Source: JAHEJV01 sp964653555
Lineage (GTDB): Bacteria > Myxococcota_A > UBA9160 > SMWR01
Assembly: GCA_964653555.1 (NCBI GenBank)
Contig: CAZZFT010000173.1
Coordinates: 1-10,269 of the forward strand
Length of the DNA stretch: 10,269 nucleotides
Reading direction: 5' to 3'
Part shown: piece after piece, positions 1 to 6,258 of the stretch
How positions within the stretch are numbered: the first letter of the stretch is position 1
How the letters are laid out: each line of letters begins with the position of its first letter
Notes under the pieces: generated by a model
What the model was told of the DNA's origin: nothing
Databases searched by the model: none
The model's input: the letters and a program-made list of their open reading frames with translations, nothing else
Program-made: the position numbers and the translations under genes

Positions 1-87
1 CCGGGTAGGCCACCAGGAGCGTCGACCCGCTTGGCCCCAGGCTAGTGCGCGACATGCCTGCATGTGAGCGCTGGCTGACTGCTGCCT

Positions 88-187
88 CGGGCCGAAGGCG
101 AACCGGCTAATTTGGCATCGGAATTCGTTCCCCGGACGCTTACTGGGGGTCAGGAGGTCGGGAGTTCGAATCCCTCCGGCCCGATCA
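88..187 (+). pseudogene. decayed tRNA-Pro(GGG)-like sequence
   Basis: The 3' half reads as a tRNA-Pro(GGG). The anticodon loop CTGGGGG is at 143-149, with U33 and anticodon GGG at 145-147. The variable loop AGGTC (155-159), T-arm GGGAG-TTCGAAT-CCCTC (160-176), acceptor strand CGGCCCG (177-183), discriminator A184 and a tail TCA in place of CCA follow. A perfectly complementary CGGGCCG lies at 88-94. Three defects argue against function. The 5' anticodon strand is one base short (CTTAC where CTTGAC is expected). The T-stem has an A163/C173 mismatch. About 44 bases replace the usual 19 between acceptor and anticodon arm, with no recognisable D-arm. It is best read as a remnant or a leftover attachment-site copy. 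tRNA-Pro(GGG) is dispensable when a TGG isoacceptor is present, which would allow its loss. Confidence 0.45.
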
Positions 188-241
188 ACAAATCAATGAC
201 TTGGCCGGTCGCTACCTATGACGTGGTGTGGCTAGTGGGCG

Positions 242-640
242 ATGCGTCGGCAGCCAAACTCCACGACACATGCGGAGGCAGGCGCCGTCATGGATCCCTT
301 CGGTGTCTCCCAAGCCGAGATACGGACCCGGTCCCCTTCCGAGCTAAAGGCCCTCGTGGGCTTTCTCGTGCGCGCTGAAGCTCGCCGTTGGGAGACCCCA
401 CTATCTGGCGTCCGCAGCACTGATCCCGCTCGAATAACTCTTCCCGACAACGGCGAAGATGCACGAATCGAATGGGATGGTCCGCCCTCGCGCACGCCCT
501 TCATTCCAGCCTGATTCACGCTCTTTCAGGTTAGGGCCACGGAGATGGGCCCGACTGACTGTACCAATGAGGTCTGAACGAGAGACCGGCGATACCGTAA
601 CTCCAGCCGTCAAGGAAGTTGTTCGGAGAAGAGGACCATC
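242..640 (+). pseudogene. broken N-terminal fragment of a long uncharacterised (possibly defence-related) protein
   Basis: A reading frame opens at ATG 242, with an alternative ATG at 290 that better fits the homology. It encodes a segment with SELKALVGFLVRAEARRW, then a VRSTDP and LPDNGEDARIEWDG stretch, ending TPFIPA at an in-frame TGA (512-514). The same frame continues sensibly past that stop as FTLFQVRATEMGPTDCTNEV, to a second TGA at 575-577. A shifted frame then gives TVTPAVKEVVRRRG (about 594-635). From memory, this order (helix with RAEA, LPD.G.D, W, FIP, FQ.KAT.MGPT.C..EV, then P.VKEV...G) matches the start of large bacterial proteins often seen near restriction and defence genes. 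I cannot confirm the family name here. The fragment therefore has one in-frame stop, one frameshift and no downstream body. Nothing recognisable is seen from 640 to 822. Lower GC than the right half fits foreign origin. Confidence 0.45.
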
Positions 641-812
641 TCCATCCGCGGAACCGCACGCTGCGCCTGGACCCGCCAGCGCGAAGCGCCACACGGTAAC
701 GGGGTGAGACTGGGGTGATTTGCCGCAGCGGACCCTCACCTGCGCCGTCGGAGCCCCAATCGCGGCACAACCGGCGTGGTACGTCCCTTGCACTGGTAGT
801 GAAGCTAGCCGC

Positions 813-818
813 AGGAGG
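813..818 (+). promoter_or_regulatory. Shine-Dalgarno AGGAGG fixing the start at 823
   Basis: AGGAGG is followed by CTTC and then ATG at 823. The same four-base spacing occurs at the SRPBCC gene (GGGAGG-CCCC-ATG at 5668). This favours ATG 823 over the in-frame GTG at 715, which would add 36 low-complexity residues ahead of the signal peptide. Confidence 0.55.
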
Positions 819-822
819 CTTC

Positions 823-2979
823 ATGCTCGCCGCTGTCGTCGCTGCGCTTGTTTTTCTGCTGCTCTTGGCGAGTCCCGCTGGGGGAGCCGGCACTTCATGG
901 CTGGCGTCACTTCGGGAACAGGGCGTCTCGGAGAGCAGGATCCTCGGCTACGACGCCAACGGCATTCCGGAGGTCTGCGGCACCGGCGCTCCCGGGGAGG
1001 TCGTCGCCCGGCCAGCCCTCGGCGCAACGGGTCTGCCCGCGGGCACGCGCGGCTGGGAGACGATCCCGGGTGTGATTCGTGACGACGGCGTCGCGAGCTT
1101 CGTCCTCGAGGTCGACACGAACGGTCCCGTGAACGGAGTCTCCTTGCACTGGACGACCTCGCGTCTGATCCACGACCCCACGAACCCGACGCCCTTCGGC
1201 GCGACGATCGAGCTGCGCGACGACGGGGTCGCCCCCGATCGCGCCGCCGGCGACTTCGTCTTCACCACCCGACCGATCGTCTGGAACGTCTCGACCCCTG
1301 TTCCCGTGACGACCTATCTCGACCAACCCGATAACCCGGATGGAATCGACATCGCCGAGCTCGGCGCCGGCATCACGATCGAGGAGTCCGACACAAGCAA
1401 GACGCACTTCCGCGAAGGTCCCGAGGTTGGTGTCGTGCGATCGGATCTGGTTGCTGCACCGACAATCGTGCTGTCCTCCGAGATCCAGGCTTCCGCCCAC
1501 GTGGTGAACGTCCGCACTTCGAACCGCGAGACGCAGCTCTTTCTCCGCGGTCTGGGAGGCAACCCGTCGGCTCTCACGAATGCGCTATACGCCTTCCTGC
1601 CCGACGGAGTCCACCAATGGCTGCTCTTCTCGACGAGCAAGATCGAGCGACTTCCCTCCACCTCGGCTGCCAACTTCGTAGCCGGGATCCACCGCCGTGT
1701 CCGCACCGATTTCACCGGAACTGGCCTCTACCTCTCCGACGTGAGCGACAGCTACGGCAGTGACGGGGTGCTGATGAGCGTGAATGCGCTCGACTCCTAT
1801 ACGCGCGGGCTCAATAGCGCCAATGCCACCCACGAACTCATGCACCAGTGGTCGGCGTACTTGAGCTCCTCGCTCGGAATCAAGAGCGATAGCGCCCACT
1901 GGGCTTCGTGGAGCAACGCTGCGAGCCTGCTCGGGGGGTTTCTGTGGATCGATAACGGCGACGGGACCTACAGCGTCGATTGCAGTCAGGGGCGTAACGG
2001 AGCCACTTCCGCACCACCGATCGACCTCTACCTGGCCGGCTTGATCGAGGGGAGCGCCGTTCCGCCCCTGCATGTGGCGCCTTCGGTGGGCTGCGGCGGC
2101 ACCGTGCATCCCGCTGACATCACGGCAACCGCGACGATCGAGGACATTCAGGCCCTTCACGGGGTTCGAGATCCCGGCCCCGCCAGCTCACAGAAGACCT
2201 TCCGCGTCGGCTTCATTGCCGAGAGCCACGACCGCCTTCTGGACGCCACCGAAATGACCTTCTACGAGACCCTGGCAGAGGCCTACATGCGCCCCGTGCC
2301 GAACGGCACCCCCGATCCCTACCAGGGCGGTTTGGACTGGGTCTCGATGACGCGTTTCCTCGGCCCCGAAGCGGACTTCCAGGGGGCCGTCGTCACCTGC
2401 GGCAACGGGACGCTCGAGCTGGCCGAGGAATGCGACGACGGAAACTTTACCGACGGAGATGGCTGCTCCGCATTGTGCGCGATCGAACTGCCGGCTGTGG
2501 TGCGGATCGAGGTATACGACACGGATCTTCCGCCAGACGAGGGCTTCGTCAAGGTGCTCGAAGAGGGCGACATTCTCAGTCGCGCCGAAGTGGGGAGCTG
2601 CCCTGGGTTTCATACCGTCACAAACGGACCCCGGGACAATTCGAATCCAGAGAGTCTCGAGGGCACCTTCACGTCTCCGTCCGGGGTGCATGTCTGGAAC
2701 GAGACGACTCAACCGTATTGTTGGCCTGGGGACCAAGGCTGGTTCGATCCCGACGCCGGCATTCCTGCTTGCTGGTGCCGGGATGGGCTAACAACTGAGG
2801 ATGGCGCGTACTCGATTACCGTCACGCCCTACGATGGCGAACTGGTCGGGGGCGACCCCACGGGCAATCCGGGCCAAGGGCTATCGATCAACTTCTACGT
2901 GCCCGAGCCCTCGCGCTGGCTGCTATTGGCGGCGGGGCTGGGATGCCTGGCGGTGCTCTATCGCGCGCGGGGGCAGTGA
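823..2979 (+). CDS. secreted PEP-CTERM protein with HEXXH motif and Myxo-type Cys repeat
   Basis: 718 aa from ATG 823. An in-frame GTG at 799 would add a Lys-containing n-region and is the main alternative. Residues 1-23 form a hydrophobic signal peptide ending near AGGAG. Residues about 84-150 resemble the choice-of-anchor X type beta domain, with the typical LRDDGVAPDRAAGDFVFT ending. HELMH at 337-341, preceded by NAT and followed by QW, matches the zincin consensus HEXXH; a possible third ligand is the His in SAHW about 20 residues on. Residues 526-552 (CGNGTLELAEECDDGN, then GDGCSALC) form a Myxococcus cysteine-rich repeat. The C-terminus has VPEPS at 693-697, a hydrophobic helix and RARGQ: a PEP-CTERM sorting signal recognised by exosortase. 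I infer an exported, envelope-processed surface protein, possibly a protease. Peptidase activity is not proven because the metal site is incomplete by eye. Confidence 0.85.
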   Translation: MLAAVVAALVFLLLLASPAGGAGTSWLASLREQGVSESRILGYDANGIPEVCGTGAPGEVVARPALGATGLPAGTRGWETIPGVIRDDGVASFVLEVDTNGPVNGVSLHWTTSRLIHDPTNPTPFGATIELRDDGVAPDRAAGDFVFTTRPIVWNVSTPVPVTTYLDQPDNPDGIDIAELGAGITIEESDTSKTHFREGPEVGVVRSDLVAAPTIVLSSEIQASAHVVNVRTSNRETQLFLRGLGGNPSALTNALYAFLPDGVHQWLLFSTSKIERLPSTSAANFVAGIHRRVRTDFTGTGLYLSDVSDSYGSDGVLMSVNALDSYTRGLNSANATHELMHQWSAYLSSSLGIKSDSAHWASWSNAASLLGGFLWIDNGDGTYSVDCSQGRNGATSAPPIDLYLAGLIEGSAVPPLHVAPSVGCGGTVHPADITATATIEDIQALHGVRDPGPASSQKTFRVGFIAESHDRLLDATEMTFYETLAEAYMRPVPNGTPDPYQGGLDWVSMTRFLGPEADFQGAVVTCGNGTLELAEECDDGNFTDGDGCSALCAIELPAVVRIEVYDTDLPPDEGFVKVLEEGDILSRAEVGSCPGFHTVTNGPRDNSNPESLEGTFTSPSGVHVWNETTQPYCWPGDQGWFDPDAGIPACWCRDGLTTEDGAYSITVTPYDGELVGGDPTGNPGQGLSINFYVPEPSRWLLLAAGLGCLAVLYRARGQ

Positions 2980-2989
2980 CAGACCCATG

Positions 2990-3360
2990 AGCACGCGGAG
3001 CGAGCCTCGGATCGTGGTCGGTCCCATCCCCTGGATCGTCGTCGTCGACGCAGGGGGCCGCGGCCGTCGTTCGGGTCGACCCGCGCGACGGCACGCGGAG
3101 CTGCTCGCGCAGGGCGACCGGCTCTCCACACCGCGCGGCATCGCCGCCTCGGACCAACGAGAGGTCTTCGTCGTCGACGGGGCGAGGTGATCCGGATCGA
3201 CTTCGCGACCGGCGGCCAGACGAGCGTCGCGCACGGGGGATCGCTCGAGAGCCCGCGCGGCATCACGGTCGTTCCCGAGCCGTCGCGACGCGTGCTGCTG
3301 GCGGCCGGGGCGCTGCTCCTGCTGGCGCTCGGCCGGCGCCGCGCCGCCGGCCCTAGACGG
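2990..3360 (+). pseudogene. frameshifted remnant of an NHL-repeat PEP-CTERM protein
   Basis: Conceptual translation across three frames gives a continuous beta-propeller pattern. PWIVVVDAGGR (to about 3060) is followed by AVVRVDPRDGTR in a second frame (3063-3098). Then ELLAQGDRLSTPRGIAASDQ to REVFVVDG returns to the first frame (to about 3182). VIRIDFATGGQT, LESPRGITV and VPEPSRRVLLAAGALLLLALGRRR follow in a third frame (from about 3186). The repeats alternate PRGI, V.VDG and VIR.D..TG, as in NHL or SMP-30-like propellers, and end in a full PEP-CTERM signal. There is no signal peptide or start. The final frame has no stop after RRR and reads on antisense into the oxygenase gene to 3462. The remnant begins just after the stop of the preceding PEP-CTERM gene. 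It is a truncated, decayed gene, unless the frame breaks are assembly errors. Confidence 0.7.
3331..3352 (-). terminator. GC-rich hairpin abutting the oxygenase stop codon
   Basis: GGCCGGCG (3331-3338) pairs perfectly with CGCCGGCC (3345-3352) around a six-base loop. It begins immediately after the minus-strand stop codon at 3353-3355. There is no T-run, so this is a likely but not classical intrinsic terminator. It also lies within the PEP-CTERM tail of the plus-strand pseudogene, so part of the symmetry may be coding in origin. Confidence 0.4.
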
Positions 3361-4357
3361 TCGAGCCGGGTCGCGTCAGGCCCGCGAGGGTCGCGCGCAT
3401 CGCCTTGTAGTAGAGGACGCTCCCGTCCGGCTCTCGGACCTCGGGGTGGTCGAAGCGGGTGAGCTGGGAGTCGATGGTCTTGTCGGCGGCGGGCCAGAGG
3501 CGCGCGTTCCAGTTGGGGAGGAAGAAGTGCACGAGGCTCGTGCGCGCGCTGCCCTCGGCATGGTCGGGCGGCGGCGCGACGACGCGATGCTTGGTTGCCA
3601 CGACCCGACCGCCGCTGATGTAGGTCAGGGACTCCCCGACGTTCACGACGAACACGTCGTCGCTCGGCTGGACGGAGCGCCATTGCTTCTCTCCGGGAAG
3701 CATCACCTGCAGCGCAGCGAAGCCGTTCCGCGGGACGTTCTGATGCAGGACGGTGAGCAGGGTGTCGTCGTAGTGGGCGCCCATGCGCAGCCCGCCGCCC
3801 TGGTCGGGATAGGCGAGGAAGCGGAGCACGCTCACCGGGCGCGAGGCCACCGCGTCCCAGACCTTCGGAGTCAGGCCCAGCGCGCGCCGGGTCAGCTCGA
3901 GCAGCCTCCCGCAGAGCCGGTCCATGCGTCGGTAGTACGCCTCCCAGACCTCCCTCATCTCCTCGTTGGGGAAGACGTTCTCCTGCAAGTAGGTGGCGGC
4001 CTCGGGATTGCCGTAGTAGACGGGGTCGGCCGCGCGCTCTTCGGCGGTGGCGCTGTGGCCCATCGAGTACTTCTGGCAGGCGTCGCGTTGATCGCTGTCC
4101 TCGCCGTAGCCCGAGGGCGCCGACTCGGAGCGGTACGGCGCCCAGCCGCGCAACGACCCGCGCAGGCGCTGCTTCTCCTCCTCGGTGCGGGCGAGGAAGG
4201 CCAGGGTGGTGGCGCGGACCCCATCGAGGAGGTCGCGGGAAATGACGTGGTCCCGGAGCAGGAAGAACCCGGTCTCGAACAGGCCGCGGGTGAGCTCGCG
4301 GCTCGGATCCTCGTCGTCGATGTCGACGATCGGCAGATCTGCCGTGGGCGCGTTCAT
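3353..4357 (-). CDS. 2-oxoglutarate/Fe(II)-dependent oxygenase, isopenicillin N synthase-like
   Basis: 334 aa from the ATG at 4357 (MNAPTADLPIVDIDD). The N-terminal half is of the DIOX_N type (FETGFFLLRDHVI). The C-terminal double-stranded beta-helix carries the metal triad H195 and D197 (in GAHYDD) and H257 (in TKHRVV), plus R272-x-S274 (ARTSLVHFF), which binds the 2-oxoglutarate carboxylate. Length and motif spacing fit the cytosolic isopenicillin N synthase / gibberellin oxidase superfamily, so an active Fe(II) enzyme coupling substrate oxidation to 2OG decarboxylation is expected. The substrate cannot be told. It follows the small PEP-CTERM gene on the same strand after 65 bases and may be cotranscribed with it. 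A TAGCTT hexamer eight bases before the ATG could instead give a leaderless transcript. Longer upstream readings of this frame overlap the PEP-CTERM gene and are not needed. Confidence 0.88.
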   Translation of the reverse strand: MNAPTADLPIVDIDDEDPSRELTRGLFETGFFLLRDHVISRDLLDGVRATTLAFLARTEEEKQRLRGSLRGWAPYRSESAPSGYGEDSDQRDACQKYSMGHSATAEERAADPVYYGNPEAATYLQENVFPNEEMREVWEAYYRRMDRLCGRLLELTRRALGLTPKVWDAVASRPVSVLRFLAYPDQGGGLRMGAHYDDTLLTVLHQNVPRNGFAALQVMLPGEKQWRSVQPSDDVFVVNVGESLTYISGGRVVATKHRVVAPPPDHAEGSARTSLVHFFLPNWNARLWPAADKTIDSQLTRFDHPEVREPDGSVLYYKAMRATLAGLTRPGSTV

Positions 4358-4365
4358 GAGACCGC

Positions 4366-4371
4366 AAGCTA
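4366..4371 (-). promoter_or_regulatory. possible -10 element TAGCTT before the oxygenase gene
   Basis: On the minus strand TAGCTT fits TANNNT and lies eight bases before the ATG. CTGGCA, which agrees with TTGACA at four of six positions, lies 18 bases upstream. If used, transcription would begin at or next to the start codon. Weak sequence-only evidence. Confidence 0.22.
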
Positions 4372-4422
4372 CGTCGAGGGCCCGCCGAGTGCCAGCGGAG
4401 AGGCGGAGGGGCGGAGGAGCGG

Positions 4423-5037
4423 CTACGTCCTCGTCGCGAGCCGACCGGCGGTGGCGAGTCCCAATGCCAGCGCGAGGATCAGCGCCCCCGACGGCTCGGG
4501 CACCGGGCTCGCCGCGCTGAACCAGCGGAGGTTGTCCACGGTGAAGTTCTGGTAGTAGGCGCTGAACTTCAGCGTCGAGACCGGCGCGTCGAGGATGACG
4601 CCGACAAACTCCGTCTCGAGATCGTCGACGAAGGCGTTCACCAGGAAGCCATCGCCGAAGATTCCGATCTCTTCGTCCTCGACGTTCGAGAAGTCCAGTG
4701 CAAAGGCCGAGATCGGAGCGTCGAAGACGAACTGATTGAAGGTGAGCGAGTCTCCGGCGAGTCCGTGGACGTCGCCGTGAAAGGCGCCTCCCTCCACCTT
4801 CGGCGAGCACAGGCCGGAGCAGATGTCTCCATCGCCGCTGTGGTTGCCATCGGCGACGATCGAGAAGCCGTCCAGTGTGATCGATCCGCCTTCGGGCGGA
4901 ATCCCCTGATCCGGAACGTCGTCGAAGGTCTCGAGCTCGTGGGCGCCGACGGCGGCCTGCCAATCGAAGTAGGAGCTAAAGGTCGAGAAGCCGAACAGGA
5001 ACGGAGCCAAGACCAACAGAGCAGCAAGACGGTGCAT
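4423..5037 (-). CDS. small PEP-CTERM sorting-domain protein
   Basis: 204 aa. An N-terminal signal peptide (MHRLAALLVLAPFLFG) is followed by a beta-rich acidic ectodomain with the features of PEP-CTERM choice-of-anchor proteins: ELETFDDVPDQG near the start, ALDFSNVEDEEIGIFGDG in the middle and FTVDNLRWFSA just before the tail. VPEPS at 179-183, a hydrophobic segment and a basic end (RLATRT) make the exosortase sorting signal. It is exported, then presumably cleaved and released or anchored at the outer surface. No catalytic motif is visible, so function is unknown. A GAGG lies ten bases upstream of the ATG. It precedes the oxygenase gene on the same strand. It shares a sorting signal, but no ectodomain similarity that I can see, with the plus-strand PEP-CTERM gene at 823. 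Confidence 0.85.
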   Translation of the reverse strand: MHRLAALLVLAPFLFGFSTFSSYFDWQAAVGAHELETFDDVPDQGIPPEGGSITLDGFSIVADGNHSGDGDICSGLCSPKVEGGAFHGDVHGLAGDSLTFNQFVFDAPISAFALDFSNVEDEEIGIFGDGFLVNAFVDDLETEFVGVILDAPVSTLKFSAYYQNFTVDNLRWFSAASPVPEPSGALILALALGLATAGRLATRT

Positions 5038-5087
5038 GCGACAGCGTCCTCAGCGGGGGCATGGGTTTCCTTCCTGGGGGTGTGGGC

Positions 5088-5093
5088 ATTCTA
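5088..5093 (-). promoter_or_regulatory. possible -10 element TAGAAT upstream of the small PEP-CTERM gene
   Basis: TAGAAT on the minus strand matches TATAAT at five of six positions and would give a leader of roughly 45 bases before the ATG at 5037. I see no convincing -35 hexamer. The rest of the 148-base gap (5038-5185) holds only a short GCTGC/GCAGC hairpin at 5123-5136 and no gene. Confidence 0.3.
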
Positions 5094-5185
5094 GTCGTCG
5101 GCGGTGGGTGGGTCGCTGGGCAGCTGCGGTCGCAGCGAAGTTGCGGAGCGGCGAAGAATCGCGTCGGGGTGCCTTCCCCCCAGAC

Positions 5186-5668
5186 TCAGGACGCCGACGC
5201 CAGGTCCGGTCGGTACTCGGGGTGCGCGCCGAGCCAGTCCGAGAGGCGGCGCATCGACTCCTCGTTCTGGCGGTTGATGAAGCGGTAGATCGGGCCCTCG
5301 AGCCACCTCCACGGGGCACGCGTCAGGTGGTAGCGCTCCTCGAAGTGGAGGCGGGTGCCGCCCGGGCGGGGCTCGAGGCGCACCCGGCCCGTCTGGTCGT
5401 TGCCGGGTTCGCGCGAGATCATCGTGAACGTGTAGCCGCGCTCGGGATCCACGTCGGTCACCAGCTCGAGGGCGCTGCCGCGGCGGCCCAGGGGCATCCG
5501 GTAGATCACCCGGCGCAGCAGCCCGTTGCCGTCCTTGTCCCCGGGCCAGAGCACCTGCACCTCGAGGACCATCGGGGCGTAGCCGGTCCAGCGCGGATAG
5601 TCCTGCATCAGCGCCCAGATCCGCGCGGGCGGGTGGGGCATGTCGAGGTGGTAGCGGTGCTCGCGCAT
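5186..5668 (-). CDS. SRPBCC (START/polyketide cyclase-like) family protein
   Basis: 160 aa from the ATG at 5668, chosen because GGGAGG sits four bases upstream; an in-frame ATG at 5698 would add ten residues of low-complexity sequence. The opening MREHRYHLDMPHPPARIWALMQDYPRW, with PARIWAL and the DYPRW after it, is the usual N-terminal strand and helix of this fold. Alternating strands follow (VLEVQVLWPG, RVIYRMPLG, TFTMISREPG), then TRLHFEERYHL and a long C-terminal helix (FINRQNEESMRRLSDWL). Members bind hydrophobic ligands in a deep cavity, and some act as cyclases or ubiquinone-binding chaperones. No residue here points to a specific ligand. Cytosolic, with no signal peptide. It is divergent from the membrane protein at 5744. 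Confidence 0.8.
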   Translation of the reverse strand: MREHRYHLDMPHPPARIWALMQDYPRWTGYAPMVLEVQVLWPGDKDGNGLLRRVIYRMPLGRRGSALELVTDVDPERGYTFTMISREPGNDQTGRVRLEPRPGGTRLHFEERYHLTRAPWRWLEGPIYRFINRQNEESMRRLSDWLGAHPEYRPDLASAS

Positions 5669-5731
5669 GGGGCCTCCCGCGCCGCGGGACCGGCCCATTC
5701 TACGCGCACTGCGAGACGGGACGAGTGGAAC

Positions 5732-5737
5732 TAGAGT
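5732..5737 (+). promoter_or_regulatory. possible -10 element TAGAGT for the gene at 5744
   Basis: TAGAGT ends six bases before the GTG start, so initiation would fall at or next to the first codon, and no Shine-Dalgarno is present. CTGCGA (three of six to TTGACA) lies 17 bases upstream. A near-identical block, TAGAGT followed by CCTCGGC, occurs at 7145 before the M20 gene. Confidence 0.3.
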
Positions 5738-5743
5738 CTCGGC

Positions 5744-6247
5744 GTGTCGGATCCTCGCGCGCCAGGCCGTTCGCCGCGTCCGCGCCGCAAAGGGTCACCC
5801 TGGCTGGCCTTCGCCGTAGGGTGTGCGCTGGTCGTGGTGGTCGGCTTCGCGTTCCTGTGGCTCGATGAGCCGGGGGCCCGTGCTCCCCAGGAGCCGGGCA
5901 CGCTGCCCGAGGACGAGGTCGGGGGCGCGGCCCCCCCGGACGCCGCAGCGATCACCCCGAACGAGATCCACGAGCTGGCGCGCCGCTCCTTCCCGCGAGT
6001 CGGTCCGGTGCAGCTCCTGCTGTGGCTCCCCGTGCCCGCCGCCGCCACCACCCCGCGCCCCGCGCGCATCCACTCCCAGAGCGACGGGCGCGTGCTCGAG
6101 GCCCAGGCCGCCGTGAGCGGGCAGGGCGAGTTCGCCACCCTGGAGGTCGATCCCGACTACCTCCAGCCCGGCACCTATCTCGTCGAGATCGACACGGACG
6201 AGCCCGGCCACGAGGGACCGCGCAGCTACGTGATCCTGGTGCGCTGA
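5744..6247 (+). CDS. single-pass membrane protein of unknown function
   Basis: 167 aa from a GTG start. An N-terminal stretch rich in Pro and Arg (RSPRPRRKGSPW) precedes one membrane helix at about residues 21-40 (LAFAVGCALVVVVGFAFLWL). By the positive-inside rule the rest is outside the cytoplasm. The ectodomain starts with a flexible acidic/proline linker (EPGTLPEDEVGGAAPPD). It continues with a predicted beta-rich part ending in DPDYLQPGTYLVEID, a short turn and SYVILVR, which looks like the last strands of an immunoglobulin-like sandwich. I do not recognise the family and no catalytic motif is visible. Coding status rests on the clean membrane-protein layout, the codon pattern and a tight convergent fit: only 11 bases separate it from the SDR stop codon. 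Confidence 0.7.
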   Translation: MSDPRAPGRSPRPRRKGSPWLAFAVGCALVVVVGFAFLWLDEPGARAPQEPGTLPEDEVGGAAPPDAAAITPNEIHELARRSFPRVGPVQLLLWLPVPAAATTPRPARIHSQSDGRVLEAQAAVSGQGEFATLEVDPDYLQPGTYLVEIDTDEPGHEGPRSYVILVR

Positions 6248-6258
6248 GGGCGCGCGGA

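Noticed and set aside
112..378. 88-codon plus-strand ORF beginning inside the tRNA-like sequence
   Set aside because: It overlaps the tRNA remnant and the better-supported broken gene, and its translation shows no family pattern.
512..514. TGA as a selenocysteine codon in the broken gene
   Set aside because: A second in-frame TGA follows at 575, then a frameshift, and no SECIS-like hairpin is evident. Decay is simpler.
715..822. Upstream start (GTG 715) for the large PEP-CTERM protein
   Set aside because: It adds 36 residues before the signal peptide without a ribosome site, whereas AGGAGG precedes ATG 823.
3446..4555. Long plus-strand open frame (369 codons)
   Set aside because: It is antisense to the 2OG oxygenase, whose metal triad and ARTS motif are intact. 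The protein is low-complexity Val/Gly/Ala text typical of GC-rich shadow frames.
4358..4963. N-terminal extension of the oxygenase frame
   Set aside because: It overlaps the small PEP-CTERM gene in another frame and reads as Arg/Ser-rich noise. The oxygenase fold begins at MNAPTADLP.
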